From DAOULT01 sp964646625 (GTDB taxonomy: Bacteria; Chloroflexota; Anaerolineae; CAZYHC01), in contig CAZYHC010000004.1 of NCBI GenBank assembly GCA_964646625.1, positions 62,001 to 126,000 on the forward strand: a DNA stretch of 64,000 bases. The letters run 5' to 3'. The position numbers and the translations under genes are program-made. This document shows, piece by piece, positions 14,124 to 23,600 of the stretch. The first letter of the stretch is position 1. The number at the start of each line of letters is the position of its first letter. The notes beneath the pieces are model-generated. The model saw only the letters and a program-made list of their open reading frames with translations. It was not told the origin of the DNA and did not search any database.

Positions 14124-16109
14124 TTACAGGAAATAAGGAATCCGTGATGGTGGCTTAATAACGCTGCCCCATTCTGACCGTAGCTTTCTCTTCTTGTCTG
14201 CAAGAGTGTCTGCATAGGCCGTAGTCGCGGGTAGGCTTGCACTACGATGAAATGAACCTATGTGCAAACGACTGAGCCAGAAAACTTGTGCCGCAAGAGT
14301 CTTCAACGAAGTAGGCCCTTCAACCTTTCGCACACACAGAGCTTTGGGCGCTGGTAAGATACCTCTTTCTCGCACGGAATGCACGTTTACGAGATACGCT
14401 ATGCCAACCTCCTCTCGCCCTACAGCAATCCCTGCTGAGGGCGTCGCCTCCTTGTTCCTTGCTTGGTAGAAACGCGGCGCTCCGCTCTTGGGAACTTCTA
14501 CCAGGTCAAAAGAGAAACCATGTTTCTTTGCCAATGCTTTGAAGCCCGTCAACTCGTCCTTAAGCAGACCGTCGCGATGAACGATGAGGTGATGTGGCGT
14601 GTGGTCCATTATTTGCTCATAGTATTCCAACAACCGTTTGACCACTTGCTGCAACTCACTTGAGGAAGCAACCTCTCCGCCGCCTTTGCAAGGCACGATG
14701 TGATAACCCAACCACACACCTTGACCATCGAAGATTGTGCCCGCGAGCCTTGGAGGGCCCTGGCCTGCATCCAAACCGACGAAAGCAACCTCATCAGGAT
14801 TACGTCCATCCAGTGGCATACGTGCTACTGTCCAATGCTGACACCCTAACACGAACAAGCCTTTAAGCATCGCAGATGTGAATGATGACTCTAATCCTTT
14901 AGTATGATGTGCAAGAGTCCAGTCAAGTGGACTAATATAGTAGCATTGTGACATCCCATTACGTGACACTTCATGTAATCTGTCACTCAAGGAATGCGTC
15001 TGAACATCTGCGTCTCGCCAAAGAGGATCATCACTGTCACGTGCCCATTCTGGGGGAATAAAGAACAAAACCAAGACACGGCGATCATTGCTAAGAATCT
15101 CACGATAGTCCTTGATAGCTTTTTCAATAGCATCAAGCCGGTAAGGTATCCTAGTCACTGGCACTTCATAATCTGGTACAAAGGTCTTTAGAATGTTCAA
15201 CGGTCTGCCAATCACACTGCTCCAATTGCTAACACGACAAAGACGCCGGTCAGTTAGATCTGACGGATATAGTAACACCACCTGGAGATTCGTAGGAAAC
15301 GACTGCAACCCAACCGGGCAAGTATTTTGCTCTAGCAGCTCTTTAGCTAGGATACCCTCGAACCCTTTGCCCAATTTCAAAGCTGTATTGGTATCGTGAA
15401 ACCAATACCAAGTCTGGAATCCGGCCTGTGATGCAGAAGTTGGCTCCGAAGAAAAAGACAAGGACAATCCGCTGGCAATCTTAAGTTCGCCGACCTGCTT
15501 AACAAACTCACGCATTCGGTCAAATAGCTCTTCGGTGGTGCGAGTTGTGAATTCCTTGATGGCGCGTCTAACTTCGGCGTTCTCTGGATAGCGTAGTGCG
15601 ATCTGCTCAAGCGAAACAGATCGCCCGTCGAGAAATAGAGGGCAGTCAAAATCGGTCAACAGCCAGGGACGCCAATTGGGATCGATCCAGATGCGATATT
15701 CAACGGCTTGGTTCGCTTCTACTTCCTCAAAGTGTTGTGGTTCACCTAGTATCACCCGTATGCCGCATACACGTGCCCCTGTTTCCTTGAACTGATTTCG
15801 AATGGTCGCGCTTATAGTTTGTTTCCAATCTCTCTTTGGACGATCAGCCGGTAATGACTTGCTGCCTGGGAATAACGACAAGCGTATTTCAGTAGGCTGA
15901 TAGTTCCGACGCAGATATTCTTCAAGCCGTTTGAGCAGCTCTTTACGTTTTTGATCTCTTGCCCATGTGTAGTAGTTTACGTCATATCCTTTTTGGGCTG
16001 GCCTAGACTGAAACTCTAAATTGCTAATCGCGTCTACATCCGATTTGTCACCCTGATACTCGATCAGGTCATGGTCGGCCCGGTTGGTAATCCGGTAAAT
16101 GTTAATCAT
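14124..16109 (-). CDS. Prokaryotic Argonaute, long TtAgo-like type with intact DEDD tetrad
   Basis: 661 residues, close to the 685 of Thermus thermophilus Argonaute. The N-terminal and PAZ-like region covers about residues 1-280, MID about 290-435, PIWI about 440-661. PIWI motifs line up with TtAgo from memory: GLDAGQG (D447, like D478), GGGEVASSSELQQVV (E479, the glutamate finger, like E512), IVHRDGLLKDE (D513, like D546), then VPKSGAPRFYQ, and LPATTAYADTLA (D634, like D660). All four catalytic positions are present, so guide-directed cleavage of nucleic acid is predicted. Active long pAgos use short DNA or RNA guides against plasmids or phage. No helicase, nuclease or Cas gene is adjacent. 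AGGAGG lies six bases before the ATG, and a strong promoter lies upstream. Base composition is more AT-rich than the neighbours, suggesting transfer. Confidence 0.92.
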   Translation of the reverse strand: MINIYRITNRADHDLIEYQGDKSDVDAISNLEFQSRPAQKGYDVNYYTWARDQKRKELLKRLEEYLRRNYQPTEIRLSLFPGSKSLPADRPKRDWKQTISATIRNQFKETGARVCGIRVILGEPQHFEEVEANQAVEYRIWIDPNWRPWLLTDFDCPLFLDGRSVSLEQIALRYPENAEVRRAIKEFTTRTTEELFDRMREFVKQVGELKIASGLSLSFSSEPTSASQAGFQTWYWFHDTNTALKLGKGFEGILAKELLEQNTCPVGLQSFPTNLQVVLLYPSDLTDRRLCRVSNWSSVIGRPLNILKTFVPDYEVPVTRIPYRLDAIEKAIKDYREILSNDRRVLVLFFIPPEWARDSDDPLWRDADVQTHSLSDRLHEVSRNGMSQCYYISPLDWTLAHHTKGLESSFTSAMLKGLFVLGCQHWTVARMPLDGRNPDEVAFVGLDAGQGPPRLAGTIFDGQGVWLGYHIVPCKGGGEVASSSELQQVVKRLLEYYEQIMDHTPHHLIVHRDGLLKDELTGFKALAKKHGFSFDLVEVPKSGAPRFYQARNKEATPSAGIAVGREEVGIAYLVNVHSVRERGILPAPKALCVRKVEGPTSLKTLAAQVFWLSRLHIGSFHRSASLPATTAYADTLADKKRKLRSEWGSVIKPPSRIPYFL

Positions 16110-16140
16110 CGTTTCCTCCTATTGATGTGTTCTTCTCCGT

Positions 16141-16211
16141 GTCGTAAGATACGACCCGCTCGGACAAAGTGATCTGGTTACATTATAGCATTAAAGTAAA
16201 AGATGTGTCAA
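16141..16211 (-). promoter_or_regulatory. Promoter and leader palindrome of the Argonaute gene
   Basis: On the minus strand TTGACA (16211-16206), 18 bases, TATAAT (16187-16182): a near-consensus vegetative promoter dedicated to this gene. In the untranslated leader a perfect palindrome GTCGTA-TCT-TACGAC (16155-16141) could be an operator or a small hairpin. Confidence 0.8.
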
Positions 16212-16232
16212 ACAATCACAGAAAAAGGTGTA

Positions 16233-18122
16233 TTAATCAAGGCCAAGCATAACCGTCCCCAGATCCTCAAAAGAGCCGTCCAGGGGACGATAGACGACGA
16301 CCGTCACTCCGTCGTAGGGCTGGCCGGGGGGCAGGAGGACGAGGTAATCATCACGCACCACTTCGCCCGCCGCCCAACGCGAGGTGGGGTAGTGCCCCCA
16401 CACCGGATGGGGGTTATCCGCCTGGAGAAGCGCCCCCTCCACAAAGATGAATTGCCCCTCTAAAGTAGGACGCACCGAGATAGCGTAGTCATGATCCATT
16501 TCGACCAAAGCCTGCCAGTAGAAAGTCAGGTGCAGTTTTGTGGCGTTTGTGGCGTGGAGAGAGTCCGCGCTTTTTGTTTCCCACTCGTATCCCAGAAGGC
16601 GCAGCCGGCCCCCCAACTCCTGGTCCACGGGACGCATATCGGTGGGCGAAGGGGCGGCCATCTGAGGCTCGGAACTTACGGCGATCAGGTTAAGCCCCTG
16701 GCCCGAAAGATGAACGTCCGAAAGCCACCGCTCCAGAACCAAAGGGGCCGCCTGCCGGGTGACGTACAGGGGACGCTCCCCGCGCTCCAGCACGGCGGGC
16801 GCATCTTCGGGGTAGATGGCCTGTACGTCGGAGCGGGCGCCCCATATCTGGGTCAGGTAACCGAGGGACAGGTACTCGTCGTGGTCGCCCACGATGGCCG
16901 CCTGGGGGGTCGGCTCGTCCTCCAGGATGGCCCGGCCGGGAAGCAGGGCGTCGTCCTCGGGCCGGTTGTGCTGGAGAATGCGGGAGTCCTGGGTAGCCAG
17001 GCGGCCCACGATCAGGGTCACCAGGCCCAGCACCACCGCCCCCCGTGACCAGGAATTGGCCCCCTCCCGGCCGGCGCGCCACAGCCTGTCAGCCAGCACG
17101 GCGAGGCCCAACACCAGCAGAGGATAGACAGGCATGATGACCTGATACCAGTTGCCGTGACGGTCGATGTAGCTGAAGAGGAAGTACAGAGCGAAAGTGC
17201 CGTACAGGAATAGGGCCCGCCGTTTGCCCAGCAGCCAGACGCCTACAAAAGCGATGATCAGACCCACGGGGGTCATCTCCCAGAAGATGCGCCAGGGAAA
17301 CTCGGCGGTAAAAGGCCCCACACTCCAGGTCAGTTCGTCCCATCCCTGGCGGGTGCCGATGAAGGACAGGAACCAGGCCCAGGCAGTCGGCCACTGACCG
17401 GCCCCGCGCCATTCAGGGTGCTGCGCCCCACGCACGTAAACGTAAATGTAGCTCAGGAGAGGCAGGAGAGTGAGCAGCAGGCTTTGGGCCATCACTTTGG
17501 GGCGACCCAGGAGACGAGGCTGCCTGCTCAGGATGAAAATGACCAGCGGGGGCAGGATCAGCAACACGGTGATGAGATTAGCCAGCACCAGGCCCACCAT
17601 CAGGGCCAGAAGGAGGAGGTATTTATCCTGGCCGCTCCGCTCCCAGCGGAAAGCAAAAAGGACGATGAGCAGGGTCTGGAAGACAGCCGAGGTATACTGT
17701 TCGGTGCTGATGCTGTAGTACCAGAAAAAATAGGTCACGCTGAAGAACAGGGTACATAGAGCCGCCACCGGCCAATTGCCCTCGGTGGTCTCCAGGATGA
17801 GGACATAGAGGGTAGCCAGGGCCGCCAAAGCCCAGAGCGTGGAGTAAAGAGACAAAATCTCTATGGGGTTGAAGCAGGGGCGCAACAGGACCTTTCCCAG
17901 GTGAAACCAGAGCCAGCCCAGCATGGTATAGAGCGGATAGCCGGGGGCATTGCTGGGCCGGGCCTGCACCTGGGCGTACTGGTGGGTGATCAAATCGCCG
18001 CCCTTGAGTTCCTCCAGACGCAGACCGTTATCCAGGGTGGCTACGTAAAAAACCAGCGCCATAATTATGACCATTATTCCGGCCATGAAAGCCGAATGGG
18101 TCTTCAGCTTTAAGAGCTTCAT
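16233..18122 (-). CDS. DUF2723-family membrane glycosyltransferase-like protein
   Basis: About 629 residues with some ten membrane helices in the first 430 residues and a soluble C-terminal domain of about 200. The N-terminal signature GGDLITHQYAQVQARPSNAPGYPLYTMLGWL is that of DUF2723, a GT-C-like family thought to move sugars from lipid carriers at the outer face of the membrane. The acidic EELKGGD loop after helix 1 fits the metal/catalytic site of GT-C enzymes. The start is placed at ATG 18122; a longer frame from a TTG at 18158 would have its first 12 codons within the promoter, so the message is probably leaderless. Upstream of the Argonaute gene, with separate promoters. Confidence 0.85.
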   Translation of the reverse strand: MKLLKLKTHSAFMAGIMVIIMALVFYVATLDNGLRLEELKGGDLITHQYAQVQARPSNAPGYPLYTMLGWLWFHLGKVLLRPCFNPIEILSLYSTLWALAALATLYVLILETTEGNWPVAALCTLFFSVTYFFWYYSISTEQYTSAVFQTLLIVLFAFRWERSGQDKYLLLLALMVGLVLANLITVLLILPPLVIFILSRQPRLLGRPKVMAQSLLLTLLPLLSYIYVYVRGAQHPEWRGAGQWPTAWAWFLSFIGTRQGWDELTWSVGPFTAEFPWRIFWEMTPVGLIIAFVGVWLLGKRRALFLYGTFALYFLFSYIDRHGNWYQVIMPVYPLLVLGLAVLADRLWRAGREGANSWSRGAVVLGLVTLIVGRLATQDSRILQHNRPEDDALLPGRAILEDEPTPQAAIVGDHDEYLSLGYLTQIWGARSDVQAIYPEDAPAVLERGERPLYVTRQAAPLVLERWLSDVHLSGQGLNLIAVSSEPQMAAPSPTDMRPVDQELGGRLRLLGYEWETKSADSLHATNATKLHLTFYWQALVEMDHDYAISVRPTLEGQFIFVEGALLQADNPHPVWGHYPTSRWAAGEVVRDDYLVLLPPGQPYDGVTVVVYRPLDGSFEDLGTVMLGLD

Positions 18123-18129
18123 ATCCTTG

Positions 18130-18158
18130 AATATAGCAAAGGCCGTTGTCTTTGTCAA
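18130..18158 (-). promoter_or_regulatory. Promoter for a leaderless DUF2723 transcript
   Basis: Minus strand TTGACA (18158-18153), 17 bases, TATATT (18135-18130). The start of transcription would fall at 18122-18124, on or next to the ATG. Confidence 0.75.
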
Positions 18159-18278
18159 ATTACACTTTCCATCCGTGTTTTTACCGTTGACGGTTTCATC
18201 TTACGGGTTCATCGCCGAGTCGAGAGGCGGGGGACAAAATTCAAACCAAAATGCTACCCCACCTCTCAGTCTGTGTTA

Positions 18279-18307
18279 TTGCAGAAAGGAGGCCATTGCA
18301 GTATAAT
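18279..18307 (+). promoter_or_regulatory. Promoter of the GAF sensor kinase operon
   Basis: TTGCAG (18279-18284), 17 bases, TATAAT (18302-18307). The leader of about 105 bases to 18418 is non-coding. No other feature is seen between 18159 and 18278. Confidence 0.7.
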
Positions 18308-18418
18308 ATAGTTCCGAACGCTCTATCACGGCCTCAAACAAATAAAACCCTGGCTGGTTCGCTCCAGCGGCAAGGTGATGAGTGCGCATTTTGGTTGGCC
18401 TGATTTGGGAGGTTGAAG

Positions 18419-19693
18419 ATGCAGGACGAAGATAAAACAAAAGGGCAACTCATGAACGAATTGGGAGACCTGCGCCAACGGGTTGCGGAACTGGAAGCGT
18501 TGGAAACCGAGCACAAGCGGGCTGCGGAGGAACTGCGAGAGCGCAACCGTGATCTGGCTCTGCTCAACCACGCCAGCCAGGTGTTCAACTCCACCCTGGA
18601 CCTGGATCAGGTGCTTGCCACTGTCCTGGGAGCAGTGAGCCATCTGCTGGGTGTGTTCGGGGCTTCGGTCTGGTTGATCGAGCCCGAGACGGGCGAACTG
18701 GTCTGCCGACAGGCTTCTGGCCCTCGCGGTAAGATCATGCGCGGCTGGCACCTGCCGCCGGGAGAAGGAATTACCGGCTGGGTGGCTGGCCACGGCGAGA
18801 GCCTGATCGTGTCGGACGCGCGGGCCGACGAGCGCTACTACAAGGACATAGATCAGCAAGCCGGAGTGGAGCTTCGCTCCATACTCAGCGTCCCTCTGAG
18901 GGTCAAGGGATATGTGAGCGGCGTGCTCGAGGTGCTGGACATAGAGGCCGACCGCTTCGACGCCGCAGATCTGAGGCTGGTGGAGTCGCTGGCCGCCACG
19001 GCAGCCATCGCTATCGAGAATGCTCAGTGGTACGAACGGGCCCGCCAGGACGCCGAAACCAAAGCCACCCTGCTGCGCGAGGTCAATCACCGCGTCAAGA
19101 ACAACCTGTCCGCCATCATCGGCCTGCTCTACACCGAACAACGCCACGCCAGGAAGGGAGGGCCACATGATTGCCAGACCATTCTGAAAAATCTGGCTAA
19201 CCGGATACGAGGACTGGCTACAGTGCATAACATGCTCTCCGACGCCGAGTGGAAGCCGTTACCATTGAGCAAACTGGTCAGGCGGATCATCCACTCGGCC
19301 TTGCAAACGCTCCCCCACGATGAACGCCTGTCCGTAAACGTGTCCCCGTCGTCGGTCCAGGTGACGCCCAAACAGGCGAATAGTCTGGCGCTGGTGATTA
19401 ACGAACTGGTGACCAACGCCGCTAAACATGCCTTGCCGGAGCGCCACACGACGTACATCAGCGTTCGCATCGTCCCCGAAGGTGACACCGTGCTATTCGA
19501 GTTTCGGGACGATGGGCCGGGTTATCCGGAAGAGGTATTGCAGTTGGAGACCCGCAATGTAGGGTTATACCTGATGCAAACCCTGGTCCACCACGACCTG
19601 GACGGAGAGTTGGCCCTTCACAACGACCACGGCGCAGTAACCACCATTCGATTCAAAAATCAAATGTTGGACGCTACCAACGACGCCGAATGA
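18419..19693 (+). CDS. GAF-domain sensor histidine kinase (HisKA_2 type)
   Basis: 424 residues, soluble. Order: a coiled coil (residues 10-50), a GAF domain (about 55-205), a HisKA_2 dimerisation and phosphoacceptor helix with LLREVNHRVKNNLSAIIGLL (H224), and a HATPase domain with LVINELVTNAAKHAL (N box) and RDDGPGYPEE (G box). HisKA_2/HWE-like kinases often act in stress or light responses and sense a small molecule through GAF. The ATG at 18419 is chosen with TGGGAGG six bases upstream. The response regulator gene begins 31 bases downstream and is the likely partner. Confidence 0.92.
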   Translation: MQDEDKTKGQLMNELGDLRQRVAELEALETEHKRAAEELRERNRDLALLNHASQVFNSTLDLDQVLATVLGAVSHLLGVFGASVWLIEPETGELVCRQASGPRGKIMRGWHLPPGEGITGWVAGHGESLIVSDARADERYYKDIDQQAGVELRSILSVPLRVKGYVSGVLEVLDIEADRFDAADLRLVESLAATAAIAIENAQWYERARQDAETKATLLREVNHRVKNNLSAIIGLLYTEQRHARKGGPHDCQTILKNLANRIRGLATVHNMLSDAEWKPLPLSKLVRRIIHSALQTLPHDERLSVNVSPSSVQVTPKQANSLALVINELVTNAAKHALPERHTTYISVRIVPEGDTVLFEFRDDGPGYPEEVLQLETRNVGLYLMQTLVHHDLDGELALHNDHGAVTTIRFKNQMLDATNDAE

Positions 19694-19724
19694 GACAGAG
19701 TCATGGGCCGGAGAGGTGTCAAAG

Positions 19725-20381
19725 ATGAATATGCAAAAAGATACCAGAGTATTGATCGTCGAAGACGAATCCCTGGTCAGCGAAATGGTCCAGGGGTTAT
19801 TGGAAGAGATGGGGTATATCGTTGCCGGTAAAGCAGCCGATGGCCCGCAAGCCATCGAGATGACCCGGTCCTTGCGGCCTGACGTCGTCCTGATGGACAT
19901 TGTAATGCCCAACATGGACGGCATCGAGGCCACCCAACGCATCCACGAGTCCCATCCCACGCCGGTGGTGATCTTGACGGCCCATGAAACTCCGCAATTG
20001 GTCGAACGGGCCAGTGCGGTCGGCGTGGGAGCGTACCTGATCAAACCTCCCAACAGGCGCGAGATGGAACGAGCTATCACCATCGCTATAGCCCGTTTTG
20101 GCGATATGATGGAACTACGCCGTCTGAACGCCGAGCTACAGGCGCGTTACCAGGAGCGAGAGAAACTTGTGCTCGAACTGCTAGAGGCCATTGGCAAGGC
20201 CCAAACATTGAGCTGCCTGCTCCCTATTTGCGCTTCTTGCAAAAAGGTACGCGATGACGAAGGCTATTGGCATCAAGTGGAAGTTTATTTTCGTGACCAC
20301 TCTGAAGCGAAATTCACTCATGGTCTTTGTCCAGATTGTACCAGGAAGCTTTACCCAGAGCTTTTTGGGGATGATGAATAG
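19725..20381 (+). CDS. Response regulator with C-terminal zinc-ribbon-like module
   Basis: 218 residues. The receiver domain covers residues 6-125: acidic pair E13-D14, phosphoacceptor D58 (VVLMDIVMP), and the conserved Lys in YLIKPP near 107. A coiled coil follows (about 130-165), then LPICASCKKVRDDEGYWHQVE...HGLCPDCTRKLYPE, two CxxC pairs about 35 residues apart, likely a zinc-binding module. The receiver plus coiled coil resembles AmiR-like regulators, but the ANTAR RNA-binding domain is replaced by this Cys module; similar short Cys tails occur in many regulators of environmental bacteria, with unknown function. The start is ATG 19725, with GGAGAGG eight bases upstream. Confidence 0.88.
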   Translation: MNMQKDTRVLIVEDESLVSEMVQGLLEEMGYIVAGKAADGPQAIEMTRSLRPDVVLMDIVMPNMDGIEATQRIHESHPTPVVILTAHETPQLVERASAVGVGAYLIKPPNRREMERAITIAIARFGDMMELRRLNAELQARYQEREKLVLELLEAIGKAQTLSCLLPICASCKKVRDDEGYWHQVEVYFRDHSEAKFTHGLCPDCTRKLYPELFGDDE

Positions 20382-20465
20382 ACGGCCGCAACTTCACCTG
20401 GCCCCTCTCACCGCCAGAACAACCTACCTGGGGGGCAAACTATCTCAGGTGCCTGTGGAATCAAG

Positions 20466-20494
20466 TTGCGATGTGGCGCAATCGATGATATAAT
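20466..20494 (+). promoter_or_regulatory. Promoter of the large sensor kinase gene
   Basis: TTGCGA (20466-20471), 17 bases, TATAAT (20489-20494). It gives a leader of about 150 bases. Confidence 0.7.
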
Positions 20495-20518
20495 ATAAAA
20501 GTAAACTGATTCTTTTCG

Positions 20519-20646
20519 GCAAAACATTGCCCTCGCGCGGTGGGAAATAGCCGGCTGATAAGGTGCTCCCCCACTTCCCTACTCACCGCGCCTGGACGCT
20601 TTAGTCCCTGAAACGGTGAATCCAGACAGTGGATTCGCTGTGGAGG
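20519..20646 (+). promoter_or_regulatory. Structured 5' leader of the large sensor kinase gene
   Basis: Between promoter and start are four stems: GGCAA-AACA-TTGCC (20519-20532), a long-range pair GCGCGGTG (20535-20542) with CACCGCGC (20584-20591) enclosing about 40 bases, GGAC/GTCC just after it, and GAATCCA-GACAG-TGGATTC (20618-20636), which ends five bases before the ribosome site TGGAGG (20641-20646). No known riboswitch consensus was recognised; a ligand- or protein-responsive leader is possible. Confidence 0.5.
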
Positions 20647-20652
20647 ACGGCG

Positions 20653-23600
20653 ATGCAATTCCGTCTGTTAGGTCAATGGAGTGACCCATATCTGGCTCTA
20701 CCCGTCCGCCCGGTCGGTTATCTCTTTTCAGCCCTGTACTTGCTGGTTTTCATTTTAACCCTCTACTGGCGGCGGAGCGATTTTCGTCGATTGTGGGGTC
20801 AAAGACTTCTTTTCCTGACCAGTCTGCTTTTGAGCGCCGCGTTCTTGAACAACGCCTTGATATTATCCCTGCCAGGCTCCGAGTCGTCGGCAAGTTTTGG
20901 GGTCGGTTTCACCGGGGGTAAGTTATTTCTGCTGGCGGCTGTGCCCGTTCTGCTGGCTGCTCCATTGGGGGTAATACCGGCTGGCGTAGTGGCCCTGGTC
21001 GGCGCTCTGGTACGAGGCGCCTTCGTCAGTCATCGTCTTTCTCACAGTTTCGAGCTCGCTCTTTTTGGTCTGGTGGTCGGCTACCTGGTTCAACAGGATT
21101 ACCGGGGACGGCTGCCGGCCATTCTGCGGCAACCGCTGGTGGCCAGCCCTTTGGCTGGTTGTCTGTTGTGGCCCGTCCTGCTCCTTTCCCTTTACGTCTA
21201 CACTACCGGGCCGAGTCTTCTCGCTTTCGTCCGTTATGGCTCGCTCATGACCGTCGAAGCCCTTGCTTCTCTGGGCGAGAGTTTCATCGCCGGGGCTGTC
21301 CTACAGGCTTTGTTGATAATCCGACCCAGATTTAAACCGGCTCCCAGACACGAGCGGCGTGCTCCGCCTTATAGCCGGAGCCTCAACCGTCGTCTCCTGA
21401 TCTTTTTCGTGCCCATGCTCCTGACCATCATTGTAGCTCTGTTCTACGCCGTCAACGTGACCGCCATTTTCGTAGCCCTCAAGCAAACCGTGATTCAAAC
21501 CGCACGCGATGCCAGCAACGCTTCCGGGCGTATTCCCTTCTTCTTTCAGACCGGCCAGGGGCTTATCACCGAATTCGCCAGAGACGAGATTTTGCAAAGC
21601 GAGGAAACGACCGTCCGTCAGGCCCGCTTAAACCATGACATGCGCACCTACGCCTTCTTCAACCAACTGGCCCTTTGGGATGCCGAACCAGGCCTTCTCA
21701 ACGTCTATCCCCAGCCTCCTGTGGGCGACACGACCATTGCGGACCAGGAACGCGCCCTGATGTCCCGTGCCCTGGAGACCCAGGCCGTCCAGGTTAGCCC
21801 CGTCCATCGTACACGCGAAGGAGAGTTTATCGTTTCCTTCATCACTCCCGTTTACCACAGCCCGGCCGATGAAGGGGCGGTGAGGGAGCTTTATGGCTTT
21901 CTGATAGGCCGCGCCGATCTGGCAAACAACCCTATGATGCAAGGTATCCTGTCCGATCTGCAATGGACGATGGGGGCCGGGGTGGGGTTCATCGTCGATG
22001 ACCGGGGGCGAATTGTGGCCCATCGCGACCCCGACCGTCTTCTTGAGACCTGGCACCCGAACGACCAGCCACGGCGTAGCTTTAAGGCCCCGCGGGGACG
22101 GGCCTACGAGGAGGTGGGGGCCGGGGGCATAAGACAGTTGGTTTATTATCTGCCCGTCGAGGGCCACCCCTGGGTGGTGGTCATCGTCGTCCCGTATGAG
22201 GTCATCCTTTCCCTGGCCGCTCAGATATCCACCCCTCTGTTGATCATTCTCTCTCTGATCGGTTTAGCCGCTTCTGCGCTCATTCCTCTGGTCACCGCTC
22301 GTCTGACCAGGCCCATCCAGGCCCTGGCCCTGGCCGCCACCCAGATCAGCCGCGGCCAATTAGAGGTCAAAGTAGAAGTGGAAGGCGAGGACGAGGTGGG
22401 AAAACTGGGCGTAGCCTTCGAGAGTATGCGCCTGGGGTTGAAGAAGCGTCTGGAAGAGCTTTCCCTGCTGCTGGAGATCGGCCAGGCGGTGTCTGCCAGC
22501 CTGGAACTGGAGCGGGGGTTAAGCCCCATCCTCCAGGGGGCCATGCAGACCACGGCGGCCATCTCGGTGCGCCTGATCCTGCTGGACGAAGCAGGTACGA
22601 GGGCAGAGCGGGCCTTCGTCAAGAGACAACTGACGGCCACTAGGTGGGAGATCGCCCCCCACCTGGACGAAGCCTCCTGGCGAGTAATTAAAACCAGGAG
22701 ACCCTTGATCATCACTAACGCTCCCAGAGCGGTGAGCACGGTTGGCCCGGCGCTGATCGAGGCGGGAGTAGGGGCGATGGTCGGGGTGCCTCTGTTGGTT
22801 CAGGACCGCATCGTGGGTTTGATCTGGATCGATTACCCGCTCCCCCGGATGTTCAGCGATTCGGAGATCAGTTTTCTCTCCACCCTGGCCAGCCAGGCGG
22901 CGGTGGTCATCGAGAACGCCCGCCTGTTTGAGGTGGTGGAGAGCGAACGAGGGCGGCTGGCCACCATCCTGTCCAGCACTTCTGACGCCATTCTGGTCAC
23001 CGATCAGGCTAACAGGGTGCTGCTGGTTAACCCCGCCGCCGAGCAGAGCTTTGGCCTGGATGCCCACGAAGTGGTTAACCGCTCTTTACCTCAGGTGGTG
23101 GCCGACGGACAATTGGGTACATTGTTGACTCAGCCCATAGACGGCCAGAGTAAAGAAACCCTGACCAGGGAGATTGCCCTGCCCGATGGCCGCATCCTGT
23201 ACGCCAGCGCCTCGCCGATCATCGATGGGGATGGTCAGATCACCGGCCGGGTGGCAGTCATGCGTGATATCACCCACCTCAAACAGTTGGACGACATGAA
23301 ATCCGAATTTGTGAACACCGTTTCTCACGATCTGCGTTCGCCGCTGACCTTCATGCGGGGCTACACTACCATGATCCCTATGGTCGGCGAGGTCAATCCC
23401 AAACAACAAGAGTTTATTGAGAACATCGTCAAAGGCATCGAGCAGATGACGGAACTGATCGACGATTTGCTGGATATCGGCAAGATCGAGGCCGGAGTGG
23501 GGATCACTATGGCGCCCTGTCAGGTACAGGAGATTATCCAAGCGGTGATAGACGCGCTGCGCGGCCAGGCCGATATCAAGCGGTTGAAACTGGAAATCAG

